From positions 1 through 22,110 of the forward strand of contig NZ_JALDTZ010000022.1 in the NCBI RefSeq assembly GCF_023109105.1: DNA of 22,110 bases. Direction: 5' to 3'. The DNA is from Streptococcus mitis. Lineage in GTDB: Bacteria; Bacillota; Bacilli; Lactobacillales; Streptococcaceae. The notes below the pieces were generated by a model. That model did no database searches and was not told the DNA's origin. It was given only the letters and a program-made list of their open reading frames with translations. Both the position numbers and the translations under genes were made by a program. Shown here one piece after another: positions 7,905-18,334 of this stretch; within the stretch, counting starts at the first letter, position 1; each line of letters begins with the position of its first letter.

Positions 7905-9323
7905 ATGAGTAAGAAAAGACGTAATCGTCATAAAACAGAACATAAAGAAGCGCAATTTGATTTTGATGATGCCAAAGAGCTAACAGTTGGAGAAGCCATG
8001 CGAAAAAATGAAGAGGTGGAAGCGGGTGTATTGCCTGGAGATTCTATCTTGGACAAGTATGTGAAACAACATAAAGATGAAATTGAGGCAGATAAGTTTG
8101 AAACGCGTCAGTTTAGCAAGGATGATTTAGTTGAAAAAGAAGAGGTAGAGGAGATAGAGGAGACTCAGACTCTGGATAATTTGCTTCAAGAGCTTCGTGA
8201 GGAAACAGGAGTAACTGCTCTAGCTCCAGAAGATGAATTGAGTCAGTTTGATGATTTAGAATTAACACGAGTTTCAGAAGCTCCTCTTGTTGAAGAATTT
8301 GAGACTGAAGAGGTACAATTGGTCGGAGCGGAAGAGTCCCTCACACGTTCTCGAGTGACAGATAGTGAAGATGGAAAAAGTAAGAAGAAAGGGGTACTTT
8401 ATGGGCTTCTAGCAGCCTTAGTGGTTCTTATCCTTGGAACTGGTTATTATGTTTATCGTCAAGTGGCTCGTTCAACCAAGGAAATCCAGACTTCTCAATC
8501 AACTACAAACACGCAGTCAGATGTAGAAGAATTCAATAATTTATATGATGCTTTCTACACAGATAGCAATAAAACGGCTTTGAAGAATAGCCAGTTTGAT
8601 AAACTGAGTCAACTCAAGACCTTGCTTGATAAGCTAGAAGGTAGTCGTGAATATACGCTTGCCAAATCGAAATATGATAGCTTAGCAACGCAAATCAAGG
8701 CTATCCAAGATGTCAATGCTCAATTTGAGAAGCCAGCTATTGTGGATGGTGTTTTGGATACCAATGCTAAAGCAAAATCGGATGCTAAATTTACAGATAT
8801 TAAAACTGGAAATACGGAGCTTGATAAAGTGCTAGATAAGGCTATTAGCCTTGGTAAGAGCCAGCAAACCAGCACTTCGAGCTCAAGTTCAAGTGAAACT
8901 AGCAGCTCAAGCTCTAGTCAAGCAAGTGAAAATATTGCTAGTGAGACAAGCCCAAGTAGCTCAAATACTACATCAAATGAAACTAGAAGTACTCGCAGTG
9001 AAGTCAATATGGGTGTATCAAGTGCAGGAGTTGCTGTTCAAAGAAGTGCCAGTCGTGTTGCCTATAATCAGTCTGCTATTGATGATAGTAACAACTCGGC
9101 CTGGGATTTTGCGGATGGTGTCTTGGAACAAATTTTAGCGACTTCACGTTCGCGTGGTTATATCACTGGTAACCAATACATCCTCGAACGTGTCAATATC
9201 GTTAATGGCAATGGTTATTACAACCTCTACAAGCCAGATGGAACCTATCTCTTTACCCTTAATTGTAAGACAGGCTACTTTGTTGGAAATGGTTCTGGGC
9301 ATGCGGATGACTTGGACTACTAA
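7905..9323 (+). CDS. mapZ: MapZ (LocZ), division-site positioning membrane protein
   Basis: MapZ forms rings at the cell equator ahead of FtsZ and guides Z-ring placement in streptococci; it is phosphorylated by the kinase StkP. The protein has 472 residues. The N-terminal cytoplasmic region (1-162) is very acidic after a basic start. One membrane segment lies at about 163-184. The extracellular part has a helical domain (about 205-315), a Ser/Thr-rich linker (about 321-365) and a conserved C-terminal domain (about 375-472, with [16 protein letters not shown] and [11 protein letters not shown]) that binds peptidoglycan. Thr67 in KFETRQ matches one known StkP site; Thr87 in EETQTL probably matches the second (Thr78 in reference pneumococcus), displaced by extra residues. 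AAAGGAAA precedes the ATG. It is probably cotranscribed with rlmL. Confidence 0.93.
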   Translation: MSKKRRNRHKTEHKEAQFDFDDAKELTVGEAMRKNEEVEAGVLPGDSILDKYVKQHKDEIEADKFETRQFSKDDLVEKEEVEEIEETQTLDNLLQELREETGVTALAPEDELSQFDDLELTRVSEAPLVEEFETEEVQLVGAEESLTRSRVTDSEDGKSKKKGVLYGLLAALVVLILGTGYYVYRQVARSTKEIQTSQSTTNTQSDVEEFNNLYDAFYTDSNKTALKNSQFDKLSQLKTLLDKLEGSREYTLAKSKYDSLATQIKAIQDVNAQFEKPAIVDGVLDTNAKAKSDAKFTDIKTGNTELDKVLDKAISLGKSQQTSTSSSSSSETSSSSSSQASENIASETSPSSSNTTSNETRSTRSEVNMGVSSAGVAVQRSASRVAYNQSAIDDSNNSAWDFADGVLEQILATSRSRGYITGNQYILERVNIVNGNGYYNLYKPDGTYLFTLNCKTGYFVGNGSGHADDLDY

Positions 9324-9398
9324 GCAGTCGTTACAAAATTCTTTCTTTTCAAAAGTAAAAATGATAAAATAAAACAAATTAAACAAGAGGAGTGTCAA

Positions 9399-10823
9399 AT
9401 GACAAAAGCTAACTTTGGTGTCGTTGGTATGGCCGTAATGGGTCGTAACCTTGCCCTTAATATTGAATCTCGTGGTTACACAGTTGCTATTTACAACCGT
9501 AGTAAAGAAAAAACTGAAGATGTGATTGCTTGCCATCCTGAAAAGAAATTTGTACCGAGCTATGACGTTGAAAGTTTTGTAAACTCAATCGAAAAACCAC
9601 GTCGTATCATGCTCATGGTTCAAGCAGGACCTGGTACAGATGCGACTATCCAAGCCCTTCTTCCACACTTGGACAAAGGTGATATCTTGATTGACGGAGG
9701 AAACACTTTCTACAAAGATACTATCCGTCGTAATGAAGAGTTGGCTAACTCAGGTATCAACTTTATCGGTACTGGTGTCTCTGGTGGTGAAAAAGGTGCC
9801 CTTGAAGGTCCTTCTATCATGCCTGGTGGGCAAAAAGAAGCTTATGAATTGGTAGCAGATGTTCTTGAAGAAATCTCTGCAAAAGCACCAGAAGATGGGA
9901 AACCATGTGTGACATACATTGGTCCTGATGGAGCTGGTCACTATGTGAAAATGGTCCACAACGGTATTGAGTATGGTGATATGCAATTGATCGCAGAAAG
10001 CTACGATCTTATGCAACACTTGCTTGGCCTTTCAGCTCAAGATATGGCTGAAATCTTTACTGAGTGGAACAAGGGTGAATTGGACAGCTACTTGATTGAA
10101 ATTACAGCGGATATCCTTGGACGCAAAGACGACGAAGGTCAAGATGGTCCAATCGTAGACTACATCTTGGATGCTGCAGGAAACAAGGGAACTGGTAAAT
10201 GGACTAGCCAATCTGCACTTGACCTTGGTGTACCATTGTCACTCATTACTGAGTCGGTATTTGCTCGTTATATCTCTACTTACAAAGAAGAGCGTGTACA
10301 TGCTAGCAAGGTGCTTCCAAAACCAGCTGCCTTCAAATTTGAAGGAGACAAGGCTGAGTTGATTGAAAAAATCCGCCAAGCTCTTTACTTCTCAAAAATC
10401 ATTTCATACGCACAAGGTTTTGCTCAATTGCGTGTAGCTTCTAAAGAAAACAACTGGAACTTGCCATTTGCAGACATCGCATCTATCTGGCGTGATGGCT
10501 GTATTATCCGTTCTCGTTTCTTGCAAAAGATTACTGATGCTTACAACCGTGATGCAGACCTTGCTAACCTTCTTTTGGATGAGTACTTCTTGGATGTTAC
10601 TGCTAAGTATCAACAAGCAGTGCGTGATATCGTAGCTCTTGCGGTTCAAGCTGGTGTGCCAGTGCCAACTTTCTCAGCAGCTATTACTTACTTTGATAGC
10701 TACCGTTCAGCGGACCTTCCAGCTAACTTGATCCAAGCGCAACGTGACTACTTTGGTGCCCACACATACCAACGTAAAGACAAAGAAGGAACCTTCCACT
10801 ATTCTTGGTACGATGAAAAATAA
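9399..10823 (+). CDS. gnd: 6-phosphogluconate dehydrogenase, decarboxylating
   Basis: Gnd oxidises 6-phosphogluconate to ribulose 5-phosphate and CO2 in the pentose phosphate pathway, producing NADPH. The 474 residues match the family. The Rossmann nucleotide loop is [11 protein letters not shown] at 7-17, followed by the NADP-recognising YNRS at 32-35. Substrate and catalytic elements are [19 protein letters not shown] at 126-144 and K184, H187, N188 and E191 in [10 protein letters not shown]. The C-terminal helical domain ends in [16 protein letters not shown]. Codon choice is strongly biased, with many GGT, CGT and CTT codons, suggesting high expression. AGAGGAG precedes the ATG; a TGATAAAAT -10-like sequence at 9362-9370 lacks a clear -35. 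ritR follows after 11 bases. Confidence 0.97.
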   Translation: MTKANFGVVGMAVMGRNLALNIESRGYTVAIYNRSKEKTEDVIACHPEKKFVPSYDVESFVNSIEKPRRIMLMVQAGPGTDATIQALLPHLDKGDILIDGGNTFYKDTIRRNEELANSGINFIGTGVSGGEKGALEGPSIMPGGQKEAYELVADVLEEISAKAPEDGKPCVTYIGPDGAGHYVKMVHNGIEYGDMQLIAESYDLMQHLLGLSAQDMAEIFTEWNKGELDSYLIEITADILGRKDDEGQDGPIVDYILDAAGNKGTGKWTSQSALDLGVPLSLITESVFARYISTYKEERVHASKVLPKPAAFKFEGDKAELIEKIRQALYFSKIISYAQGFAQLRVASKENNWNLPFADIASIWRDGCIIRSRFLQKITDAYNRDADLANLLLDEYFLDVTAKYQQAVRDIVALAVQAGVPVPTFSAAITYFDSYRSADLPANLIQAQRDYFGAHTYQRKDKEGTFHYSWYDEK

Positions 10824-10834
10824 GTAGGCCAGCC

Positions 10835-11524
10835 ATGGGGAAACGGATTTTATTACTTGAGAAAGAAAGAAATCTAGCTCATTTTTTAAGTCTGGAACTC
10901 CAAAAAGAGCAATACCGAGTTGATCAGGTAGAAGAGGGCAAAAATGCCCTTTCCATGGCTCTTCAGACAGACTATGACTTGATTTTACTGAATGCTCATT
11001 TAGGGGATATGACAGCCCAGGCTTTTGCAGAACAGCTGAGTCGGACAAAACCAGCCTCAGTGATCATGGTTTTGGACCATCGAGAAGGGTTGCAAGACCA
11101 ACTTGAAACTATCCAGCGTTTTGCTGTTTCATACATCTATAAGCCTGTGATTATAGAAAATTTGGTAGAACGAATTTCAGCCATTTTTCGAGGTCGGGAC
11201 TTCATTGACCAACATTGTAGCCAGATGAAAGTTCCAACATCCTATCGTAATCTGCGTATGGATGTTGAAAACCATACTGTCTATCGTGGTGATGAGATGA
11301 TTGCTCTGACACGCCGGGAATACGATCTTTTAGCGACTCTTATGGGAAGCAAGAAGGTTTTAACTCGTGAACAGTTGTTGGAAAGTGTTTGGAAGTATGA
11401 AAGTGCGACCGAAACCAATATCGTGGATGTCTATATCCGTTATCTACGTAGCAAGCTTGATGTAAAAGGTCAAAAAAGCTACATTAAAACCGTGCGTGGT
11501 GTTGGTTACACCATGCAAGAATAG
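10835..11524 (+). CDS. ritR: RitR, orphan OmpR-family redox response regulator
   Basis: RitR represses iron uptake (piu) in pneumococcus and protects against oxidative stress. It has 229 residues, with a receiver-like domain (1-120) and an OmpR/PhoB winged helix (about 135-229, with LTRREYDLLATL and KTVRGVGYTM). The usual phosphoacceptor aspartate is Asn53 (LILLNAHLG), and Cys128 lies in the linker (DQHCSQ). Both are hallmarks of RitR, which is controlled by cysteine oxidation and dimerisation rather than by a sensor kinase. Consistent with that, no kinase gene is adjacent. It follows gnd by 11 bases, so production of NADPH and the redox regulator are probably cotranscribed. No strong ribosome-binding site is visible before the ATG, suggesting lower translation than gnd. 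Confidence 0.95.
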   Translation: MGKRILLLEKERNLAHFLSLELQKEQYRVDQVEEGKNALSMALQTDYDLILLNAHLGDMTAQAFAEQLSRTKPASVIMVLDHREGLQDQLETIQRFAVSYIYKPVIIENLVERISAIFRGRDFIDQHCSQMKVPTSYRNLRMDVENHTVYRGDEMIALTRREYDLLATLMGSKKVLTREQLLESVWKYESATETNIVDVYIRYLRSKLDVKGQKSYIKTVRGVGYTMQE

Positions 11525-11556
11525 AAAAGCAGTTGCAGTCATGTAACTGCTTTTTT
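11525..11556 (+). terminator. gnd-ritR terminator
   Basis: A perfect 10-bp stem (AAAAGCAGTT at 11525-11534 with AACTGCTTTT at 11545-11554) ends in a T run, directly after the ritR stop. Confidence 0.88.
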
Positions 11557-11570
11557 GAGGATTGTACATA

Positions 11571-11599
11571 TTGACATATAGTTTGGTCTTTGCTACAAT
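11571..11599 (+). promoter_or_regulatory. Promoter of the CbpC-like gene
   Basis: A perfect TTGACA at 11571-11576, a 17-bp spacer and TACAAT at 11594-11599, with TG at 11591-11592 giving an extended -10. The gene is therefore a separate transcription unit from gnd-ritR. The start would be near 11606, which makes the leader very short, about 14 bases. Confidence 0.8.
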
Positions 11600-11619
11600 C
11601 AGTTATGGAGGAAAATCTA

Positions 11620-12432
11620 ATGAAAACAATAAAAAAATTGATGCAAATTGCATTAGCAGTCTTTTTCTTCGGTTTGCTGGTTACAAATACAGTATTTGCA
11701 GATGATTCAGAAGGTTGGCAATTTGTCAAAGAAAATGGTAGAACCTACTACAAGAAGGGTGACATCAAAGAAACGGACTGGCGAGTGATTGATGGCAAGA
11801 CCTATTATTTTGATTATAATGGTGAAATGGTTGTTGGTTGGCAGTACATTCCAATGCCAGTTAAAGGATATACAATTGGTCCTTACCCTAATGGTATAAG
11901 ATTAGAAGGTTCCCCAATGCCAGAATGGAACTACTTCGATAAAAATGGGGTACTACAAGAGTTTGTAGGCTGGAAAGCATTAGAGATTAAAACAAAAGAT
12001 AGTGTTGGAAGAAAGTACGGGGAAAAACGTGAAGATTCAGAAGATAAAGAAGAGAAGCGTTATTACACGAACTATTACTTTAATCAGAATCATTCTTTAG
12101 AGACAGGTTGGCTTTATGACCAGTCTAATTGGTATTATCTAGCTAAAACTGAAATTAATGGAGAAAACTATATTGGTGGTGAAAGACGTGCAGGTTGGGT
12201 CAATGATAACTCAACTTGGTATTATCTAGATGCTCAAAATGGTGATATGAAGACAGGTTGGGCTTATGTTGGTAACAGTTGGTACTACCTAAATGCAAGT
12301 AATGGCGATATGAAGACAGGATGGTTCCAAGTTAATGGTAAATGGTACTATGCTTATAGCTCAGGTGCTTTAGCAGTGAATACTACCATAGATGGCTATT
12401 CTGTCAATTATAATGGCGAATGGGTTCAATAA
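11620..12432 (+). CDS. cbpC: Choline-binding surface protein, CbpC/CbpJ/CbpF type
   Basis: This secreted protein is held on teichoic-acid phosphocholine by choline-binding repeats. It has 270 residues. A signal peptide ends at TVFA (residue 27). The N-terminal part, about 32-120, has diverged repeats (GWQFVKENGRTYYKK, GKTYYFDYNGEMVVGWQYIP). A charged, Lys/Glu-rich stretch lies at about 121-148. Regular repeats of the GWxxxxxxWYYL form run from about 160 to the end, with the last two sharing NGDMKTGW. ATG 11620 is chosen because GGAGGA at 11607-11612 precedes it at the right distance. Its position after ritR and its N-terminal sequence match pneumococcal CbpC, but family members I remember are about 340 residues, so this copy has fewer repeats. 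The specific cbp name is less certain than the family. Confidence 0.82.
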   Translation: MKTIKKLMQIALAVFFFGLLVTNTVFADDSEGWQFVKENGRTYYKKGDIKETDWRVIDGKTYYFDYNGEMVVGWQYIPMPVKGYTIGPYPNGIRLEGSPMPEWNYFDKNGVLQEFVGWKALEIKTKDSVGRKYGEKREDSEDKEEKRYYTNYYFNQNHSLETGWLYDQSNWYYLAKTEINGENYIGGERRAGWVNDNSTWYYLDAQNGDMKTGWAYVGNSWYYLNASNGDMKTGWFQVNGKWYYAYSSGALAVNTTIDGYSVNYNGEWVQ

Positions 12433-12440
12433 TGAAAGAG

Positions 12441-12470
12441 GCGATTGTGAAGGAAACAATCGCTTTTTTT
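12441..12470 (+). terminator. Terminator of the CbpC-like gene
   Basis: GCGATTGT (12441-12448) pairs perfectly with ACAATCGC (12456-12463) around a 7-base loop, followed by seven T residues. Confidence 0.9.
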
Positions 12471-12523
12471 GTGAAAATATAATAAAATAGATAGGAGAGA
12501 ATAAATACTTGTATGAAAAAATA

Positions 12524-12722
12524 ATACTCTTCGAAAATCTCTTCAAACCACGTCAGCGTCGCCTTACCGTAGGTATATGTAACTGACTTCGTCAGTTCTA
12601 CCTGCAACCTCAAAGCAGTGCTTTGAGCTGACTTCGTCAGTTCTATCCACAACCTCAAAACCGTGTTTTGAGCAGCCTGCGGCTAGCTTCCTAGTTTGCT
12701 TTTTGATTTTCATTGAGTATAA
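12524..12722 (+). repeat. BOX element, A-B-B-C type
   Basis: This is a complete BOX repeat with two boxB units: boxA 12524-12582 (59 bp), boxB 12583-12627 and 12628-12672 (45 bp each) and boxC 12673-12722 (50 bp). These are exactly the published unit lengths. The two boxB units differ at only a few bases. The element fills most of the 320-bp gap before the mevalonate operon and ends 30 bp before the mvaK1 ATG. The RNA can form a long folded structure because boxA and boxC ends are largely complementary. The remainder of the gap holds the upstream terminator, a short A/T-rich stretch, and the mvaK1 ribosome-binding site. Confidence 0.95.
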
Positions 12723-12752
12723 GACGGCTTTTTCGTCTAGTAAAAGGAAAAT

Positions 12753-13631
12753 ATGACAAAAAAAGTTGGTGTCGGTCAGGCACATAGTAAGATTATTTTA
12801 ATAGGGGAGCATGCGGTCGTTTACGGTTATCCTGCTATTTCCCTGCCTCTTTTGGAGGTGGAGGTGACTTGTAAGGTGGTCCCTGCAGAAAGACCTTGGC
12901 GTCTTTATGAGGAGGATACCTTGTCCATGGCGGTGTATGCTTCGCTGGAGTATTTGGATATCAAAGAAGCCTGCATTCGCTGTGAAATTGACTCGGCTAT
13001 CCCTGAGAAACGGGGCATGGGTTCGTCAGCAGCTATCAGCATAGCAGCCATTCGTGCGGTATTTGACTACTATCAAGCAGAACTACCTCATGATGTACTA
13101 GAAATCTTGGTCAATCGGGCTGAGATGATTGCCCATATGAATCCAAGCGGTTTGGATGCTAAGACCTGTCTCAGTGACCAGCCTATTCGCTTTATTAAGA
13201 ATGTAGGATTTACAGAGCTTGAGATGGACTTATCAGCCTATTTGGTCATTGCCGATACGGGCGTTTATGGTCATACTCGTGAAGCTATCCAAGTGGTTCA
13301 AAGCAAGGGCAAGGATGCCCTGCCGTTTTTACATTCCTTGGGGGAATTGACCCAGCAGGCAGAAGATGCGATTTCACAAAAAGATGCTGTAAGATTGGGA
13401 CAAATCCTCAGTCAAGCGCATTTACATTTAAAAGAAATTGGTGTCAGTAGTCCTGAGGCAGACTCTTTGGTTGAAACGGCTCTTAGCCATGATGCTCTGG
13501 GTGCCAAGATGAGCGGTGGTGGGCTGGGAGGCTGTATCATAGCCTTGGCAGACAATTTGACACAAGCACAAGAATTAGCAGAAAGATTAGAAGAGAAAGG
13601 AGCTGTTCAGACATGGATAGAGAGCCTGTAA
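12753..13631 (+). CDS. mvaK1: Mevalonate kinase
   Basis: Phosphorylates mevalonate with ATP, the first kinase step of the lower mevalonate pathway, which supplies isopentenyl diphosphate. It has 292 residues and the GHMP-kinase layout: N-terminal KIILIGEHAVVYGYPAIS (13-30), the ATP loop PEKRGMGSSAA (84-94), the catalytic aspartate D135 in NPSGLDAKT, and the C-terminal KMSGGGLGGCI glycine loop. The ATG at 12753 follows AAAAGGAAA. It is the first gene of a four-gene operon; its last 19 bases overlap mvaD. The pneumococcal enzyme is known to be feedback-inhibited by diphosphomevalonate; the sequence alone does not show that here. No strong promoter other than the end of the BOX element precedes it. 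Confidence 0.96.
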   Translation: MTKKVGVGQAHSKIILIGEHAVVYGYPAISLPLLEVEVTCKVVPAERPWRLYEEDTLSMAVYASLEYLDIKEACIRCEIDSAIPEKRGMGSSAAISIAAIRAVFDYYQAELPHDVLEILVNRAEMIAHMNPSGLDAKTCLSDQPIRFIKNVGFTELEMDLSAYLVIADTGVYGHTREAIQVVQSKGKDALPFLHSLGELTQQAEDAISQKDAVRLGQILSQAHLHLKEIGVSSPEADSLVETALSHDALGAKMSGGGLGGCIIALADNLTQAQELAERLEEKGAVQTWIESL

Positions 13632-14552
13632 CAGTACGTTCCTACGCAAATATTGCTATTATCAAATATTGGGGAAAGAAAAAAGAAAAAGAGATGGTGC
13701 CTGCTACTAGCAGTATTTCTCTGACTTTGGAAAATATGTACACGGAGACGACTTTATCATCTCTGACGACGGATGCGACAGCTGATGCCTTTTATATCAA
13801 TGGCCAGCTACAAAATGAGGCGGAACATGACAAGATGAGCAAAATTATTGACCGCTACCGTCCAGATGGTGAGGGTTTTATCCGTATTGATACTCAAAAC
13901 AATATGCCTACCGCGGCGGGTTTATCCTCAAGTTCTAGTGGTTTGTCCGCCTTGGTCAAGGCTTGCAATGCCTATTTCAAACTTGGTTTGACTCGGAGCC
14001 AGTTAGCGCAGGAAGCCAAGTTTGCCTCAGGGTCTTCTTCTCGGAGTTTTTATGGACCGCTAGGAGCCTGGGATAAGGATAGTGGAGAAATTTACCCTGT
14101 AGAGACAGACTTGAAACTAGCTATGATTATGTTGGTGCTAGAAGACAAGAAAAAACCAATTTCTAGCCGTGATGGGATGAAACTTTGTGTGGAAACATCG
14201 ACGACTTTTGATGACTGGGTGCGTCAGTCTGAGAAAGACTATCAGGATATGCTTCTTTATCTCAAGGAAAATGACTTTGCCAAGGTTGGGGAATTAACGG
14301 AGAAAAATGCCCTTGCTATGCACGCTACTACAGAAACAGCATCACCAGCCTTTTCTTATCTGACCGATGCTTCTTATGAAGCCATGGACTTTGTCCGCCA
14401 GCTTCGAGAGCAAGGAGAATCCTGCTACTTTACCATGGATGCCGGTCCCAATGTCAAGGTCCTCTGTCAGGAGAAGGACTTGGAGCATTTATCAGAAATC
14501 TTTGGTCAACGTTATCGCTTGATTGTGTCAAAAACAAAGGATTTGAGCCAAG

Positions 14553-14566
<14 letters not shown>
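13613..14566 (+). CDS. mvaD: Diphosphomevalonate decarboxylase
   Basis: Converts mevalonate 5-diphosphate to isopentenyl diphosphate, using ATP and releasing CO2. It has 317 residues. Family marks are the N-terminal SYANIAIIKYWGKK (10-23, substrate lysine K18), the ATP loop MPTAAGLSSSSSG (98-110), ASGSSSRS (138-145) and the catalytic aspartate D276 in FTMDAGPNVKV. The start codon lies inside mvaK1, so translation is probably coupled. The 3' end overlaps mvaK2 by 14 bases. Confidence 0.96.
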
Positions 14567-16568
<2,002 letters not shown>

Positions 16569-16630
16569 CCATCTTCAGACCGAGGTGACTTTTTTGAATT
16601 GTGATAAAATAGAAGGTAGAGGATGAACCT

Positions 16631-17329
16631 ATGAGAAAATTTAAAATCTTTTTATTTATCGAAGCCTGTCTTTTGACGGGAGCTCTGATTTTGATGGTAT
16701 CAGAGCATTTTTCGCGTTTTCTGCTCATTCTATTTCTCTTTTTGCTTTTGATTCGCTATTACACTGGTAAAGAGGGCAATAACCTTCTTTTAGTGGCGGC
16801 AACCATTCTCTTCTTTTTCATCGTTATGCTCAATCCTTTTGTGATTCTAGCTATTTTTGTTGCGGTTATCTACAGTCTCTTTCTTCTTTATCCGATGATG
16901 AATCAAGAAAAGGAGCAGACAAATTTGGTTTTTGAAGAGGTAGTGACGGTTAAGAAGGAGAAAAATCGTTGGTTTGGGAATCTCCATCATTTTTCAAGCT
17001 ACCAGACTTGCCAGTTTGATGATATCAATCTCTTTCGCCTCATGGGCAAGGACACCATTCATCTGGAGAGGGTCATCTTAACCAATCACGACAATGTCAT
17101 TATCCTCAGAAAGATGGTAGGAACGACCAAAATCATTGTGCCTGTAGATGTGGAAGTCAGTCTCAGCGTTAACTGTCTCTATGGTGACTTGACTTTTTTC
17201 AATCAGCCCAAGCGAGCTCTCCGCAATGAACACTATCATCAAGAAACAAAAGACTATCTCAAGAGTAACAAGAGTGTCAAGATTTTCTTGACTACTATGA
17301 TTGGCGATGTGGAGGTGGTTAGGGGATGA
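16631..17329 (+). CDS. liaF: LiaF (VraT-like), regulator of the LiaSR stress system
   Basis: LiaF is a membrane protein that holds the LiaS kinase inactive in the absence of envelope stress. It has 232 residues. The N-terminal 95 contain about four hydrophobic segments (roughly 5-22, 27-43, 50-67 and 69-92). The cytoplasmic C-terminal part (about 100-232) is the beta-rich domain of the family, with GKDTIHLERVILTNHDNVIILRK and the ending VKIFLTTMIGDVEVVRG. The ATG at 16631 follows an A/G-rich site (AGAGG). The stop overlaps the liaS start by four bases. Just upstream, TGATAAAAT at 16602-16610 may be a -10 box. Operon order liaF-liaS-liaR is the standard one (pneumococcal TCS03). Confidence 0.9.
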   Translation: MRKFKIFLFIEACLLTGALILMVSEHFSRFLLILFLFLLLIRYYTGKEGNNLLLVAATILFFFIVMLNPFVILAIFVAVIYSLFLLYPMMNQEKEQTNLVFEEVVTVKKEKNRWFGNLHHFSSYQTCQFDDINLFRLMGKDTIHLERVILTNHDNVIILRKMVGTTKIIVPVDVEVSLSVNCLYGDLTFFNQPKRALRNEHYHQETKDYLKSNKSVKIFLTTMIGDVEVVRG

Positions 17330-18321
17330 AAAAACAAGCCTATGTAATCATTGCTTTTACCTCCTTCCTGTTTGTCTTATTTTTCTCACACAGCTTGCTG
17401 GAAATCCTTGACTTTGACTGGTCTATTTTCTTGCATGATGTCGAAAAAACAGAAAAATTTATCTTTTTGTTGTTGGTATTCAGCATGTCCATGACATTTC
17501 TCTTAGCCCTGTTTTGGCGAGGTGTTGAAGAGCTTTCTCTAAGAAAAATGCAGGCTAATCTCAAGCGTTTATTGGCAGGGCAAGAAGTGGTTCAGGTTGC
17601 AGATCCAGATTTGGATGCTAGTTTCAAGTCCTTGTCAGGTAAACTTAACCTCTTGACAGAAGCTCTTCAAAAAGCAGAAAATCAAAGTCTTGCTCAGGAA
17701 GAGGAAATCATTGAGAAAGAACGGAAGCGAATTGCTCGGGATTTGCACGATACGGTCAGTCAGGAGTTGTTTGCGGCCCACATGATTTTGTCAGGTGTCA
17801 GTCAGCAGGCTTTGAAATTGGATAGGGAAAAGATGCAGACCCAGTTGCAGAGTGTTACAGCTATTTTAGAAACTGCCCAGAAGGATTTGCGGGTCTTGCT
17901 CTTGCATTTGAGACCAGTTGAACTGGAGCAGAAGAGTCTGGTTGAGGGAATTCAAATCCTCTTAAAAGAGCTTGAGGACAAGAGTGACCTCAAGGTTAGT
18001 CTCAAGCAAAATGTGACGAAATTGCCCAAGAAAATCGAGGAGCATATCTTCCGTATCCTGCAAGAGTTGATCAGCAATACCCTTCGCCATGCCCAGGCAT
18101 CTTGTCTGGATGTCTATCTCTATCAAACAGATGTTGAATTGCAGCTGAAGGTGGTGGACAACGGGATTGGTTTTCAGTTAGGGAGTTTAGATGACCTGAG
18201 TTATGGACTCCGCAATATTAAGGAGCGGGTTGAAGATATGGCAGGGACGGTTCAGTTATTGACAGCTCCCAAGCAAGGGCTGGCAGTTGATATCCGCATT
18301 CCCCTGCTTGATAAGGAATGA
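17326..18321 (+). CDS. liaS: LiaS, envelope-stress sensor histidine kinase
   Basis: LiaS autophosphorylates upon cell-wall stress (for example lipid II-binding antibiotics) and phosphorylates LiaR. It has 331 residues, with two transmembrane segments (about 5-25 and 45-64), a very short external loop, and a coiled linker. The HisKA_3 dimerisation domain has the phosphorylated His141 in ERKRIARDLHDTVSQE. The HATPase domain has Asn251 in LISNTLRHA, DNGIGF at 278-283 and YGLRNIKERV at about 293-302. The small sensor region suits an intramembrane-sensing kinase controlled through LiaF. The start overlaps liaF (ATGA). Confidence 0.95.
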   Translation: MKKQAYVIIAFTSFLFVLFFSHSLLEILDFDWSIFLHDVEKTEKFIFLLLVFSMSMTFLLALFWRGVEELSLRKMQANLKRLLAGQEVVQVADPDLDASFKSLSGKLNLLTEALQKAENQSLAQEEEIIEKERKRIARDLHDTVSQELFAAHMILSGVSQQALKLDREKMQTQLQSVTAILETAQKDLRVLLLHLRPVELEQKSLVEGIQILLKELEDKSDLKVSLKQNVTKLPKKIEEHIFRILQELISNTLRHAQASCLDVYLYQTDVELQLKVVDNGIGFQLGSLDDLSYGLRNIKERVEDMAGTVQLLTAPKQGLAVDIRIPLLDKE

Positions 18322-18334
18322 TAAAGGAGTAAAG

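Noticed and set aside
8860..9000. Serine-rich region of mapZ as a possible simple-sequence phase-variable tract
   Set aside because: The codons are mixed (AGC, TCA, AGT, TCG) and repeats are trinucleotide-based and imperfect, so slippage would rarely shift the frame; it is a normal extracellular linker.
12404..12785. Two minus-strand open frames of 73-84 codons across the BOX element
   Set aside because: They consist of translated BOX repeat sequence, have no proper ribosome-binding site, and similar frames appear at every BOX copy.
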